NCBI GenBank assembly: GCA_029099685.1 | Contig: JAQXOO010000014.1 | Span: 1-57,602 of the forward strand | DNA: 57,602 bases | Reading direction: 5' to 3' | Source of the DNA: Clostridia bacterium | Lineage (GTDB): Bacteria > Bacillota > Clostridia > Oscillospirales > Butyricicoccaceae | Shown here: positions 43,008 through 53,062 of the stretch, piece after piece | Layout of the letters: each line of letters begins with the position of its first letter | Numbering within the stretch: the stretch's first letter is position 1 | Position numbers and translations under genes: made by a program | The notes under the pieces: generated by a model | What the model was told of the DNA's origin: nothing | Databases searched by the model: none | Seen by the model: only the letters and a program-made list of their open reading frames with translations

Positions 43008-43907
43008 ATGCAAACGCCTGCGCTTTTGGTTTTGGCTGCCGGTATGGGCAGCCGTTATGGTGGATTGAAGCAGATCGACCCGCTGGGCCCCAACGGTGAG
43101 ATCATTATTGATTATTCGGTACACGACGCCATTCTGGCCGGCTTCGGCAAGGTGGTCTTTGTCATCAAGCGGGAGCTGGAGGATACCTTCCGGCAGGTCA
43201 TCGGCAGCCGTTTTCAGGACCGCATCCAGGTGGAATACGCCTATCAGGACCTGGACGACCTGCCTGGGGGCTTTGCTCCGCCTGCCGGCCGCACCAAGCC
43301 CTGGGGCACCGGCCACGCGGTCTATGCCGCCAGAAAGAAGCTGGACGGCCCCTTCGGCATCATCGGCTCGGACGACTTTTTTGGCCGGGACACCCTGACG
43401 CAGCTGGGAAAATTCTGCGCCGGCCGGTGCGACGGCACCCACCTGGGCATGGTGGGCTTCCGCCTGTGCAACACGCTCAGCGAAAGCGGCAGCGTCTCCC
43501 GGGGCGTTTGCCAGGCACGGGACGGGATGCTGGTCTCCGTCACCGAGCGGCTGGATATCCGCCGGGACATCAGCGGCGTGATCTCCTGCGCAGGCGGGGA
43601 CCGGCGGCTGGTGCTGGCCGATGAAAGTCCCGTCTCCCTGAACGTCTGGGCGCTGCACAGCGACGTGTTCCCCGCCATGGAGGAGGATTTTGCGGCCTGG
43701 CTGACAGAGGGCGCCGGCGACCCCATGAAGCGGGAGTACTATCTGCCCGCCTTTGTGGATGGCCTGGTCAAGACGGGCCGCGCGTCGGTGGCCATGATGG
43801 ATACATCTTCCAAATGGTTCGGCGTCACCCATCAGGCCGACAAGCCCCAGATGCAGGCGGCGCTGGAAGCGATGCACCGGGAGGGTCTTTATCCGCCCCT
43901 GCGCTGA
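43008..43907 (+). CDS. Sugar-phosphate/NTP nucleotidyltransferase family protein
   Basis: 299 residues. N-terminal LVLAAGMGSRYGGLKQIDPLGPNGEIIIDY is the nucleotidyltransferase signature; AVYAARKKLDGPFGIIGSDDFFG supplies the metal-binding DD. It probably transfers NMP to a sugar- or choline-type phosphate. The substrate cannot be told; no sugar pathway gene is adjacent. Followed by a membrane protein gene 16 bases on. Confidence 0.8.
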   Translation: MQTPALLVLAAGMGSRYGGLKQIDPLGPNGEIIIDYSVHDAILAGFGKVVFVIKRELEDTFRQVIGSRFQDRIQVEYAYQDLDDLPGGFAPPAGRTKPWGTGHAVYAARKKLDGPFGIIGSDDFFGRDTLTQLGKFCAGRCDGTHLGMVGFRLCNTLSESGSVSRGVCQARDGMLVSVTERLDIRRDISGVISCAGGDRRLVLADESPVSLNVWALHSDVFPAMEEDFAAWLTEGAGDPMKREYYLPAFVDGLVKTGRASVAMMDTSSKWFGVTHQADKPQMQAALEAMHREGLYPPLR

Positions 43908-43923
43908 CTGGAAAGGAGCTATC

Positions 43924-44448
43924 ATGTACGAACAGATCGGGCAGAGCGACAGAAGCGGACCGGCCGTTTCCCGCAAAAAGGACAAACGGCTGTGGATCGC
44001 GCTGGCGGCCTGCCTGGCCATCTTTCTTGTGCTGCTGGCGCTGATTTTGTGGGGGTTCCGCTACAAGCCCAACTATCAGGATTATTTCGGCGATTTTTCC
44101 AACAGCGTTTTGTATGCCAAGGAAAACCGGTGTATGACGGTGACTACCCCGGAGGAGACTTATCCCATTCTGCCGAAGAATATCAAAAAGGTCTATAACG
44201 CCATTGCCATGGCCGGTCCCGGCCGGGTACGCAGCCGTCCCGAGGAAGCGCCTGAGGCCCGGCTGGAATTCGGCAACGGCACCAGTCTGGAACTGTGGAC
44301 CGCCAAGATCGAAAACGGCAGGAACAACCGGGAATACGGCCTGCTCTTAAGCTACACCTACGCCGACGGAAGGACCTATACCTATGACACCGACCGACTG
44401 TCCATGAGCCGCCTGCCGCTGAGCAAACCTGCTCCTGCGTCTGACTGA
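43924..44448 (+). CDS. Hypothetical single-pass membrane protein
   Basis: 174 residues. One helix (LWIALAACLAIFLVLLALILWGF, about 30-50) with a basic cytoplasmic side and an exported domain of 120 residues rich in Tyr, ending in YTYADGRTYTYDTDRLS. RBS AAAGGAGC. Not recognised. Shares an operon with the nucleotidyltransferase. Confidence 0.7.
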   Translation: MYEQIGQSDRSGPAVSRKKDKRLWIALAACLAIFLVLLALILWGFRYKPNYQDYFGDFSNSVLYAKENRCMTVTTPEETYPILPKNIKKVYNAIAMAGPGRVRSRPEEAPEARLEFGNGTSLELWTAKIENGRNNREYGLLLSYTYADGRTYTYDTDRLSMSRLPLSKPAPASD

Positions 44449-44521
44449 CCCGGCGCTGTATTTAAAAAGCCCGGTCCTCCGGAAAATGTGCTTTTTCCGG
44501 CCCCTGAGAACCAGAGAAACA

Positions 44522-44557
44522 GACACCCGCCCTGTTCCCAACAAGGCGGGTGTTTTT
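44522..44557 (+). terminator. Terminator after the membrane protein gene
   Basis: ACACCCGCC and GGCGGGTGT stem, then TTTTT. Confidence 0.8.
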
Positions 44558-44565
44558 GCGCCAAA

Positions 44566-44597
44566 CGAAAAAAACGACGGCCTTCCGGCCGCCGTTT
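44566..44597 (-). terminator. Terminator after guaB
   Basis: AAACGACGGCC-TTCC-GGCCGCCGTTT with a seven-T run on the minus strand. Confidence 0.8.
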
Positions 44598-44605
44598 CAG
44601 CAGGG

Positions 44606-46111
<1,506 letters not shown>

Positions 46112-46122
46112 TTATTAGATAA

Positions 46123-46151
46123 AATATACTATTTTTTCAGCGGCGTGTCAA
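46123..46151 (-). promoter_or_regulatory. Promoter of guaB
   Basis: Minus strand TTGACA, 17-base spacer, TATATT. Confidence 0.8.
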
Positions 46152-46197
46152 CGAAAAAACATTGATGAATTTGCACAGAAACAGATGCTTTTTTCAT

Positions 46198-46226
46198 TTG
46201 ACAGCCGGAGCTTATGCCGATACAAT
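46198..46226 (+). promoter_or_regulatory. Promoter of the radical SAM gene
   Basis: TTGACA, 17-base spacer, TACAAT, placing transcription start near 46233 and supporting the GTG start at 46252. Confidence 0.75.
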
Positions 46227-46251
46227 GGAAACAGAAGGGGAGGTGCGGTCT

Positions 46252-47121
46252 GTGGAGTATGAGGGACGTATCTGCCGCGCGCCCATGGAGCGCGGCGCGT
46301 ATATGCTGCCGGTGGCGGTGGGCTGCTCCTACAATGCCTGCCGCTTCTGTACTCTGTTCCGCCATCTGCGCTGGCGGGAATTGCCCGGGGAGCAGATCGA
46401 AAAGGAGCTTCAGCGGGTGAAACAGGCCGGCGGAGCGCCCCGAAGGGTCTTTCTGGGGGACGGCAATGCCTTTGACCTGCCCGCGGGGCGGCTCCTGGAG
46501 ATTTTAGAGATGCTTCGCCGGTGGTTTCCCTCGGTAGAGGGGGTCAACATGGATGCCACCGTCACCGGCGTTGCACAGAAAACGGACGAAGAGCTGGCCG
46601 CTTTGCGCCGGGCGGGGGTGGAGTGCCTGTATCTGGGCATCGAAAGCGGGCTGGAGGATGTGCTGCGCTTTATGAACAAGGACCACACGCTGGAGAAGGC
46701 GTATGGGCAGATCGGGCGTCTCCGGCGTCTGGGCTATGACTACGCCGCCCACATCATGACCGGCGTGGCCGGCCGGGGCCGGGGACAGGAAAACGCCCGG
46801 GCACTGGCGGAGTTTCTCAACCGGACAAAGCCCCGCAGCGTCACCAATTTCTCCATCTTTCTCCATGAATCCGCCCCTCTGTGGCAGGACATCGCCCAGG
46901 GCCGCTTCGCGCCCGCTGACGAGCTGGAAAACCTGCTGGAGGAGCGCCGCCTGCTGGAACTGCTGGAGGTGGACGGCCTTGTATATGACGGCCTGCACGA
47001 CATGGTGGAGGTCCGCGTCCGGGGCCGCCTGCCCCGGGACAGGGAGGCCATGCTGTCGCAGCTGGACAGTGCCGCCGCCCGCCTGCGCCGGCTGCCGCCG
47101 GTCTATGCCTTTGTAAAATAA
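46252..47121 (+). CDS. Radical SAM family protein
   Basis: 289 residues. CSYNACRFC (CxxxCxxC) holds the 4Fe-4S cluster; YLGIESGLEDVLRFMNK and HIMTGVAG follow. The GTG at 46252 has GGAGGT seven bases upstream and lies downstream of the promoter; earlier in-frame ATGs lie before or at the transcription start. The start VEYEGRICRAP fits relatives in this family. Substrate unknown. Confidence 0.82.
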   Translation: MEYEGRICRAPMERGAYMLPVAVGCSYNACRFCTLFRHLRWRELPGEQIEKELQRVKQAGGAPRRVFLGDGNAFDLPAGRLLEILEMLRRWFPSVEGVNMDATVTGVAQKTDEELAALRRAGVECLYLGIESGLEDVLRFMNKDHTLEKAYGQIGRLRRLGYDYAAHIMTGVAGRGRGQENARALAEFLNRTKPRSVTNFSIFLHESAPLWQDIAQGRFAPADELENLLEERRLLELLEVDGLVYDGLHDMVEVRVRGRLPRDREAMLSQLDSAAARLRRLPPVYAFVK

Positions 47122-47128
47122 TCGGCGG

Positions 47129-47157
47129 TTGACGGCAGGAAAGAAATAGGATATAAT
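47129..47157 (+). promoter_or_regulatory. Promoter before the TfoX-domain gene
   Basis: TTGACG, 17-base spacer, TATAAT. Confidence 0.75.
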
Positions 47158-47215
47158 CAATTTGTTTTGTAAATGGGGTTTGACCTGCGGCAGCGCAGGC
47201 GCCGGGAGTGAAACG

Positions 47216-47529
47216 ATGGCGTCAAGCAAGCGTTTTCTGCACTATATATTGGACCAGCTGTCCGGGATGGAGACGGTAACGTACCGGGGGATGATGGGGA
47301 ATATATCCTATATTACCGGGGAAAGATCGCCGCGTATATCTGTGATGACCGGCTGCTGGTGAAGCCTGTCCGGTCGGCGTTGTCCCTGCTGCCCACAGCT
47401 CCCCACGAGCCGCCCTATGCCGGCGCCCGGGAAATGCTGGTGGTGGAAGAACTGGAGGACCGGGCGTTTCTGGACCGGCTGTTTCGGGAAATGTATGACG
47501 AGCTTCCCGCACCGAAGCAAAAGAAATGA
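47216..47529 (+). pseudogene. TfoX N-terminal domain protein, frameshifted
   Basis: Starts MASSKRFLHYILDQLSG and TYRGMMG, then shifts. The family sequence resumes in the next frame as YYRGKIAAYICDDRLLVKPVRSALSLLP to DELPAPKQKK with stop at 47529. One G is missing in the run at 47296-47299 (four instead of five). Repaired length is about 104 residues, the usual size of stand-alone TfoX_N proteins. Could be a sequencing error. Function unclear; TfoX in proteobacteria is linked to competence, but these clostridial forms are uncharacterised. Confidence 0.7.
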
Positions 47530-47590
47530 CCGCCGCCTGCGGGCACGGGCGGTCAGCCGGTGCGGCGCGCGGCGGAACAACAGGATGTCT

Positions 47591-47675
47591 GCGGGTATGG
47601 TGAAATTGGGAAACACGTTGGCTTCAGACTGTGTCACCTCCGTGTGGGATCTCAGCTTTTGCGTGACCCATACAA
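47591..47675 (+). pseudogene. Decayed tRNA-Leu (CAG) copy
   Basis: The first 40 bases (GCGGGTATGGTGAAATTGGG, then AAACACG and GGCTTCAG) look like the acceptor, D arm and anticodon of tRNA-Leu(CAG). The 3' half has no T loop, no matching acceptor strand and no CCA. It lies 11 bases before the intact tRNA-Leu. Confidence 0.45.
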
Positions 47676-47685
47676 AACTGAATAT

Positions 47686-47771
47686 GCGGGCGTGGTGGAA
47701 TTGGTAGACTCGACGGATTTAGGTTCCGTTACCTCCGTGGTGTGCGGGTTCGAGTCCCGCCGCCCGCACCA
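47686..47771 (+). tRNA. tRNA-Leu (anticodon TAG)
   Basis: 86 bases including encoded CCA. Acceptor GCGGGCG pairs with CGCCCGC; anticodon loop TTTAGGT; long variable arm; T loop GTTCGAGTC. Confidence 0.95.
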
Positions 47772-47809
47772 AATCGCCGCGGACTTTGTATCGTCCGCGG
47801 CGATTTTTG
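47772..47809 (+). terminator. Terminator after tRNA-Leu
   Basis: AATCGCCGCGGAC and GTCCGCGGCGATT, 13-bp perfect stem then TTT. Confidence 0.85.
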
Positions 47810-48098
47810 TTTTTATTTAAAAGCTGCCGCGCACCCAGTTCGCCGTTCGCTAAAAGCTGATGTTTCGTTTTAGTTGGGTGTGCAGCGACAGAGCAACGCA
47901 TCGACGGGGGAAAGGCCGCGGCGGCGCAGGCGCGGAGATCGGTCGTGCGATGCGCGCATACGCTGTGCGGGGCTGCCTTTTCCCGGAAAAGGCCCGGCTT
48001 GCCGCCGTTCCTTTCTTGTCCCGGGGCGAAAACTGTGGTATGATGGACCTGCCCCTTGGCGGTACCGCAGCCGGAGGGACCTATAAAGGAGTGATGTT
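47810..48098. other. Intergenic region without a recognisable gene
   Basis: Between the tRNA-Leu terminator and the HD gene. No conserved frame, tRNA or clear structured RNA was seen; only the RBS AAAGGAG of the next gene at its end. Confidence 0.5.
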
Positions 48099-48683
48099 AT
48101 GGAACCGAAAATGCTGCTTTCCATCCTGCACCAGGCGGAAAAGCTGAAATGCACCACCCGCCATGCGGATACCTCCACCGGACGGCGGGAGAGCGTGGCG
48201 GACCACAGCTGGCGGCTTTCGCTGATGGCCATGCTGGTTTCCGACGCTTTTCCCCGGCTGGATATGGACCGGGTCATCCGTATGTGCCTGATCCATGACC
48301 TGGGAGAGTCCTTCACCGGGGATATCCCCGCATTTGACAAAAACGAAGGCCACCGCAGCCGGGAAAAAGCGCAGCTCGCCGCCTGGGTGGACGGCTTTCC
48401 GGAGCCTGCCCGCACGGAATTCCGCGGACTTCTGGCGGAAATGGACGCCCTGGAGACTGATGAAGCCCGGCTGTATAAGGCTCTGGACAACCTGGAGGCC
48501 GTGATCCAGCACAACGAGAGCGACATTTCCACCTGGCTGCCCCTGGAGTATGAACTCCAGCTTACCTACGGCGCCGACAAGGTCCGCTTTTCACCCTACC
48601 TGCAGGAGCTCAAGGGAGAGATCGACCAGGTGACCCGGAGGAAAATCCGGGAAGAAGGTGTTGGCATTTTGCCGACGGTATAG
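48099..48683 (+). CDS. HD-domain hydrolase (YfbR/HDDC2-like)
   Basis: 194 residues. Metal-binding VADHSWRLSLM, CLIHDLGESFTGDIP and KALDNLEAVIQHNE match HD hydrolases of the 5'-deoxynucleotidase type. Probably hydrolyses nucleoside monophosphates or related phosphoesters. The next promoter overlaps its 3' end. Confidence 0.82.
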   Translation: MEPKMLLSILHQAEKLKCTTRHADTSTGRRESVADHSWRLSLMAMLVSDAFPRLDMDRVIRMCLIHDLGESFTGDIPAFDKNEGHRSREKAQLAAWVDGFPEPARTEFRGLLAEMDALETDEARLYKALDNLEAVIQHNESDISTWLPLEYELQLTYGADKVRFSPYLQELKGEIDQVTRRKIREEGVGILPTV

Positions 48684-48689
48684 TATACT
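48661..48689 (+). promoter_or_regulatory. Promoter before the DUF6125 gene
   Basis: TTGGCA, 17-base spacer, TATACT; overlaps the end of the HD gene. Confidence 0.7.
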
Positions 48690-48720
48690 ATATAAACAAT
48701 TGTCAGCGGGAGGCGTCTGT

Positions 48721-49236
48721 ATGAAAAACGAAGCCCTGCAAGCCCTCAGCCGGGAGCAGCTGGAGCAGCTGATCCAGCTGTACTGCAAAAACTGGCTGGC
48801 CATGGACGGCGTCTGGTTTCAGTCGGTGGAGAAAAAATTCGGCATGGACGAGGCCATGGAGCACGATATCCGCATCTGGAGCCAGTTCACGGTCATCGAG
48901 GCCAAGCGCATCAAGGAATTTCTGGGTCTGCCGGACCGCGCCGGGCTGGAGGGCCTGGAGCAGGCGCTCAAGCTGCGGCTGTACGCCAACATCAACCGGG
49001 ACGAGATCCTTCGGGAGGGAAACCGCCTGATCTACCGCACGCTGGACTGCCGGGTGCAGACCGCCCGCAGCCGCAAGGGCATGGAGTGGCATCCCTGCAA
49101 ACCGGTGGGGGAGACCGAGTACAGCGGCTTCGCAAAGGTCATTGACGACCGCATCACCTGCCGCGCCCTGAGCTGCTATCCCAGTGTGACCGACGCCAGC
49201 TGCGCCTGCAGCTGGGAATTCACTCTGAACGGCTGA
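48721..49236 (+). CDS. DUF6125 family protein
   Basis: 171 residues from the ATG at 48721 (GGGAGG). IQLYCKNWLAMDGVWFQSVE is the recognisable core, and the C-terminal half has Cys in LDCRVQTARSRKGMEWHPC, LSCYP and DASCACSWEF, a possible metal site. No known function. Its stop overlaps the next start (TGATG), so translation is coupled to the pyruvate-kinase-like gene. Confidence 0.72.
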   Translation: MKNEALQALSREQLEQLIQLYCKNWLAMDGVWFQSVEKKFGMDEAMEHDIRIWSQFTVIEAKRIKEFLGLPDRAGLEGLEQALKLRLYANINRDEILREGNRLIYRTLDCRVQTARSRKGMEWHPCKPVGETEYSGFAKVIDDRITCRALSCYPSVTDASCACSWEFTLNG

Positions 49237-50213
49237 TGGAGCTTTACGGAACCCTCGGCCCGGCCTGCGCCCGGCCGGAGATCCTGCGGGAAATGTTTGC
49301 TGCCGGGATGTGCGGCCTGCGGCTGAACCTGTCTCACCGCTCCCTGGAGGAAAGCGGGGACTGGCTGGCCATGGCAGCGGCTGCCGCCGCGTCCTGCGGG
49401 AAAACGCCCCGCCTGCTGATGGACCTGCAGGGCCCGGAGCTTCGGGTGGGAGAAGAAGGACTGCCTCTGGATCTGACGGAGGGGGCGCTGGTGCCCCTGG
49501 ACCGCCTGCGCCTGCCGGAGGCTCTGAGAAAGCGCCTGCATCCGGGACAGGAATTGCTGCTGGATGATGGGAAGCTGAAGGTCGCCGCGGAGGAAAACGG
49601 CCTGTGCCGTGTCCTGCGGGGCGGAAGGCTGCTGCCCCGAAAGAGCGTCGCCGCGCCGGGACTGACGGTGGACCTGCCCGCCCTCACCGCCGGCGACTGG
49701 AACAATCTTCGCCTCGCCCCGAAAATGGGCGTCACCGGTGTGATGCAGTCCTTTGTCCGGGGCGGGGAAGACCTGCTGGCGCTGCGGCAGGCGCTGGAAG
49801 CGTGCGGCGGCGGGCATATCCGCATTTTTGCCAAGGTAGAGGACCGGCGGGGGCTGGAAAGCCTGCCCGACTGGATGGACCTGGCCGACTGCGTGGTCAT
49901 CGCCCGGGGCGATCTGGGCAATTCCATGCCCCTGTGGCAGCTCCCCGCCGCGCAGAAGCGCATCGCCGCCCTGTGCCGGCAGAGGGGAAAGCCCTTTTTG
50001 GTGGTGACCCAGCTGCTGGCATCCATGGAGCGCTCCGCCGTGCCCACCCGGGCGGAGGTCAGCGACATTTTCAACGCCGTTCTGGACGGCGCGTCGGCGC
50101 TGATGCTCACCGGCGAGACCGCGGCGGGCCGCTGGCCGGCCGAGGCCATGACCTATCTGTGCAGGACTGCCGCCCAGGCGGGGGACTTCCTGCGGGAGAG
50201 AAAGGAACTGTAA
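49236..50213 (+). CDS. Short pyruvate-kinase-like barrel protein
   Basis: 325 residues. Retains TLGPACARPEILREMFAAGM, LRLNLSH, the catalytic Lys region IFAKVEDRRG, VIARGDLG and MLTGETAAGRWPAEAM, so the TIM barrel is complete. The C-terminal regulatory domain is absent (typical enzyme about 470-580 residues), the DTKGPEIR motif reads DLQGPELR, and the mobile B domain is shortened. It may be a divergent pyruvate kinase without allosteric control or an enzyme with another role. Coupled to the DUF6125 gene. Confidence 0.75.
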   Translation: MELYGTLGPACARPEILREMFAAGMCGLRLNLSHRSLEESGDWLAMAAAAAASCGKTPRLLMDLQGPELRVGEEGLPLDLTEGALVPLDRLRLPEALRKRLHPGQELLLDDGKLKVAAEENGLCRVLRGGRLLPRKSVAAPGLTVDLPALTAGDWNNLRLAPKMGVTGVMQSFVRGGEDLLALRQALEACGGGHIRIFAKVEDRRGLESLPDWMDLADCVVIARGDLGNSMPLWQLPAAQKRIAALCRQRGKPFLVVTQLLASMERSAVPTRAEVSDIFNAVLDGASALMLTGETAAGRWPAEAMTYLCRTAAQAGDFLRERKEL

Positions 50214-50216
50214 GCT

Positions 50217-51188
50217 ATGGATTATATTGAAGTGCGTACCGAGACCACCCATGACGCGGCGGAATTGCTGGCGGAGCTGCTGGCGGAGATCACCGGCGGC
50301 GCCCAGGTGGACGATCCCCAAACCATCGAGGATTTTGTCAACGCCCCGGTGAAACGCTGGGACTATATCGAAGAGCAGCTGTTTGAAAACCCCAAACGGC
50401 AGCCCTCGGTCAGCTGCTATCTGCCCCCCGACGAGGACGGCGCCCGTATGCTGCGGGAGATGGGCACACTGCTGGCGCAGCTGCGGGAACAGGATGAGAC
50501 CGGCTTTTACGGCAGCCTGAAAATGGAGGTCTCTCCGGTGAAAAGCGAGGACTGGGAAAATAACTGGAAGCAGTATTACAAGCCCTTCAACGTGGGCAGC
50601 CGGCTGTACGTCTGCCCCAGCTGGGAGCAGCCCCAGGTGCCCGAAGGACGGGTGCTGCTGACCATGGACCCGGCCTCCAGCTTCGGCACCGGCTCCCACG
50701 CCACCACCCGGATGTGCATGGAGCAGCTGGACAAGCTGGAGCTCAGCGGCGCCAGGATCCTGGACGTGGGCTGCGGCAGCGGCATTCTGGCCTGCACCGC
50801 CCTGCTGCTGGGCGGCCGTCACGCCACCGCCTGCGACATCGAGGAAAACGCCATGCGGGTCACCGCCGAGAACATGGATAAGAATCATCTGGACGGCTGC
50901 CGCTACAGCACCGTCTGCGGCGACCTGCTGTCCGACGCCGGCCTGCGGGAGACGCTGGGGGCGGACGGGCCCTATGACGTGATCCTGGCCAACATCGTGG
51001 CGGATGTGCTTATCGCCATGGCGGAATATCTGCCCCGCTGGCTGGCCGTGGACGGCCATCTGATCCTGTCCGGCATCATCGATACCCGGGCGGAGGAAGT
51101 GCGCAGGGCCTTTCGCCGGGTCAACATGGTCATCGTCAACGAGATCGCCCGGGACGGCTGGGTGATGCTGTGCTGCAAAAAGGCGTAA
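50217..51188 (+). CDS. prmA: Ribosomal protein L11 methyltransferase
   Basis: 323 residues. ENNWKQYYKPFNVGSRLYVCPSW and PASSFGTGSHATTRMCMEQL with the SAM site ILDVGCGSGIL and the NIVADVLI motif identify PrmA, which trimethylates L11. Three bases after the pyruvate-kinase-like stop. Confidence 0.95.
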   Translation: MDYIEVRTETTHDAAELLAELLAEITGGAQVDDPQTIEDFVNAPVKRWDYIEEQLFENPKRQPSVSCYLPPDEDGARMLREMGTLLAQLREQDETGFYGSLKMEVSPVKSEDWENNWKQYYKPFNVGSRLYVCPSWEQPQVPEGRVLLTMDPASSFGTGSHATTRMCMEQLDKLELSGARILDVGCGSGILACTALLLGGRHATACDIEENAMRVTAENMDKNHLDGCRYSTVCGDLLSDAGLRETLGADGPYDVILANIVADVLIAMAEYLPRWLAVDGHLILSGIIDTRAEEVRRAFRRVNMVIVNEIARDGWVMLCCKKA

Positions 51189-51226
51189 AAGGATTTCTAA
51201 AAAATCCTTAACTTTGCGATTACCCA

Positions 51227-51255
51227 TGGACAAACTGTTTCCAATTTGTTATAAT
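51227..51255 (+). promoter_or_regulatory. Promoter of rsmE
   Basis: TGGACA, 17-base spacer, TATAAT. Confidence 0.75.
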
Positions 51256-51281
51256 AACGTTTACTGCGAGGAGAAAGCACC

Positions 51282-52025
51282 ATGCGTTTTTTTGTGACGG
51301 AGGACCGGATTTGCGGCGATGACATCACGCTGGAGCCAGCGGATGCCCAACACGTGTCCCGTGTTCTGCGGATGCGGCCCGGTGAGGAGATCACCGTCTG
51401 CTGCGGAAACGGAGAGGCCTGCCGCTGCCGCCTGGAACAGGTGGGGAAAAACGAGGTCCACGCCCGGATCCTGTCCCGGGAGCCGTTCAGCAATGAGCCT
51501 TCCGCCTTTGTCACGGTCTATGCCGGCCTGTCCAAGGGGGACCGGTTTGACTATCTGATCCAGAAATGCGTGGAGTGCGGCGCGTCGCACATCGTGCCCT
51601 TCACATCCCGGCACTGCGTAGTCCGGCTGGAAGGCGCGGACTGCGGGAAAAAGCAGCAGCGCTATGCCCGCATTGCTCTGGAGGCCTCCAAGCAATGCCA
51701 GCGTTCCCGTGCGGTGACGGTGGGGGAGATCGTTTCCTTCGAAGCCGCGCTGGAGCAGGCTGCCCGGGCTGACTGCGGCCTCTTCCTCTATGAAAAAGAA
51801 CAGCAAAAGAGCCTGTCTGCCATTTTGCGTGCCGCACAGGGCACACGCTATGCGGTGGTCACCGGACCGGAGGGCGGCTTCTCTGAGGAGGAAGCTGCAC
51901 AGGCGCAGGCGGCGGGCCTTGCCAGTGTGTCCATCGGCCCCCGCATCCTGCGCTGCGAGACCGCGCCCGTGGCAGCCGTTTGCGCCATTATGTACCAGAC
52001 CGGTAATTTTGACATCGGAGAGTGA
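51282..52025 (+). CDS. rsmE: 16S rRNA m3U1498 methyltransferase
   Basis: 247 residues. QHVSRVLRMRPGEEITVCCGNG N-terminal PUA-like domain; SPOUT domain with QKCVECGASHIVPFTSRHCVVR, VTGPEGGFSEEEA and LRCETAPVAAV. Methylates U1498 of 16S rRNA. PrmA-RsmE adjacency is common in Firmicutes. GAGGAG precedes the ATG. Confidence 0.95.
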   Translation: MRFFVTEDRICGDDITLEPADAQHVSRVLRMRPGEEITVCCGNGEACRCRLEQVGKNEVHARILSREPFSNEPSAFVTVYAGLSKGDRFDYLIQKCVECGASHIVPFTSRHCVVRLEGADCGKKQQRYARIALEASKQCQRSRAVTVGEIVSFEAALEQAARADCGLFLYEKEQQKSLSAILRAAQGTRYAVVTGPEGGFSEEEAAQAQAAGLASVSIGPRILRCETAPVAAVCAIMYQTGNFDIGE

Positions 52026-52030
52026 GTTTT

Positions 52031-52777
52031 TTGAACGAGAAGAATCGAAAGAAGAAGCGGGCACAGGACCTGGCTGCCCGGCGCATCCTGGCGGTCTTTT
52101 TGGTGACAGCCCTGATTCTCTGGGGAATGTCTTATCTGTATAATATGATGACTTACGGTAGCACCTTCATGCAGGGGCAGATGGTCAATAACGGCGTCCT
52201 GGCTGTCAGCGGCTTGTTGGCGGCGGTTTGCCTGGTGCTTTACATCGCCGCGAAAAAACGGGGCACCGTCCATGACGACAGGGTGGTCAACAGCGGCTTC
52301 TTTGCCCTGTGCGCTCTGCTGGTGTGCGCCAGCAGCTTCATTCTGGCCATGGATTATTATCATGGTATGCATATCCTGTACATCTTCCTGCCGCTGAGCG
52401 CCGTGCTCTATCTGGTGTATCACGTGTACGAGCGGCAGTTCTTCACGTTCTGCGTGGTGGAGGCAGTTGCCATTGGAACCGCCTATTGCTGCTATGCCGG
52501 CGCGTGGGAGCGGATCCCCGCCCTGGCACTGACGGTGGTTTTGTGCCTGGTGCCCATGGTGCTGGCCCTGCTGCAGGGCTCCGGAGCCAACAAGCTGGTG
52601 GAGCTGGTGCTGGGCAAACAGTTTGACAAGCGGTACACTCTGCTGGTGTATGCCGGGACCATCCTGCTGATGGCGGCCGCCGCCCTGGTGGCGGGCAAGC
52701 TGGCGATGTTCATCGCGCTGGGCCTGGGCGCCTATTTGCTGGCTGCCGCGGTGTACTTCACCGTGAAGGCAATGTAA
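52031..52777 (+). CDS. Hypothetical polytopic membrane protein
   Basis: About 248 residues with a basic N-terminus (NEKNRKKKRAQ) and roughly seven hydrophobic segments (ILAVFLVTALILWGMSYLY, LLVCASSFILAM, MHILYIFLPLSAVLYLVYHVY, LLVYAGTILLMAAAALVAG). TTG at 52031 is preferred since GGAGAG lies about 9 bases upstream; GTG at 52022 is an alternative. Not recognised. Confidence 0.7.
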   Translation: MNEKNRKKKRAQDLAARRILAVFLVTALILWGMSYLYNMMTYGSTFMQGQMVNNGVLAVSGLLAAVCLVLYIAAKKRGTVHDDRVVNSGFFALCALLVCASSFILAMDYYHGMHILYIFLPLSAVLYLVYHVYERQFFTFCVVEAVAIGTAYCCYAGAWERIPALALTVVLCLVPMVLALLQGSGANKLVELVLGKQFDKRYTLLVYAGTILLMAAAALVAGKLAMFIALGLGAYLLAAAVYFTVKAM

Positions 52778-52812
52778 ATATTCGGAAACATTTTTTCGGT
52801 TAAAAAAATCTC

Positions 52813-52841
52813 TTGACAAACGGGCCGCTTTTCCATATAAT
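52813..52841 (+). promoter_or_regulatory. Promoter of the tRNA cluster
   Basis: TTGACA, 17-base spacer, TATAAT, 32 bases before tRNA-Met. Confidence 0.85.
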
Positions 52842-52872
52842 AAATCTTGCTTGTTATGACAGGTACATGAAT

Positions 52873-52949
52873 GGCGGCGTAGCTCAGTTGGCTAGAGCAT
52901 CCGGTTCATACCCGGCAGGTCGTAGGTTCAAGTCCCACCGCCGCTACCA
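52873..52949 (+). tRNA. tRNA-Met (anticodon CAT)
   Basis: 77 bases with CCA. Acceptor GGCGGCG/CGCCGCT (G-U at the end), anticodon loop TTCATAC. T stem GTAGG/CCCAC has one A-C mismatch. Elongator type by the acceptor; an Ile2 identity cannot be fully excluded. Confidence 0.9.
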
Positions 52950-52952
52950 TTC

Positions 52953-53027
52953 GGCCCGTTGGTCAAGAGGTTAAGACACCGCCCTTTCACGGCGGAATCA
53001 TGGGTTCGATTCCCGTACGGGTCACCA
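52953..53027 (+). tRNA. tRNA-Glu (anticodon TTC)
   Basis: 75 bases with CCA. Acceptor GGCCCGT/ACGGGTC, anticodon loop CTTTCAC, T loop GTTCGATTC. Confidence 0.95.
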
Positions 53028-53062
53028 AAAACGGGACGTCATGCGACGTCCCTAACCATTTC

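Noticed and set aside
47591-47685. Functional tRNA upstream of tRNA-Leu
   Set aside because: Only the 5' half resembles a tRNA. No T loop or matching 3' acceptor strand could be found.
51189-51213. Terminator between prmA and rsmE (AAGGATTT/AAATCCTT)
   Set aside because: Short AT-rich stem without a T-run; could be chance.
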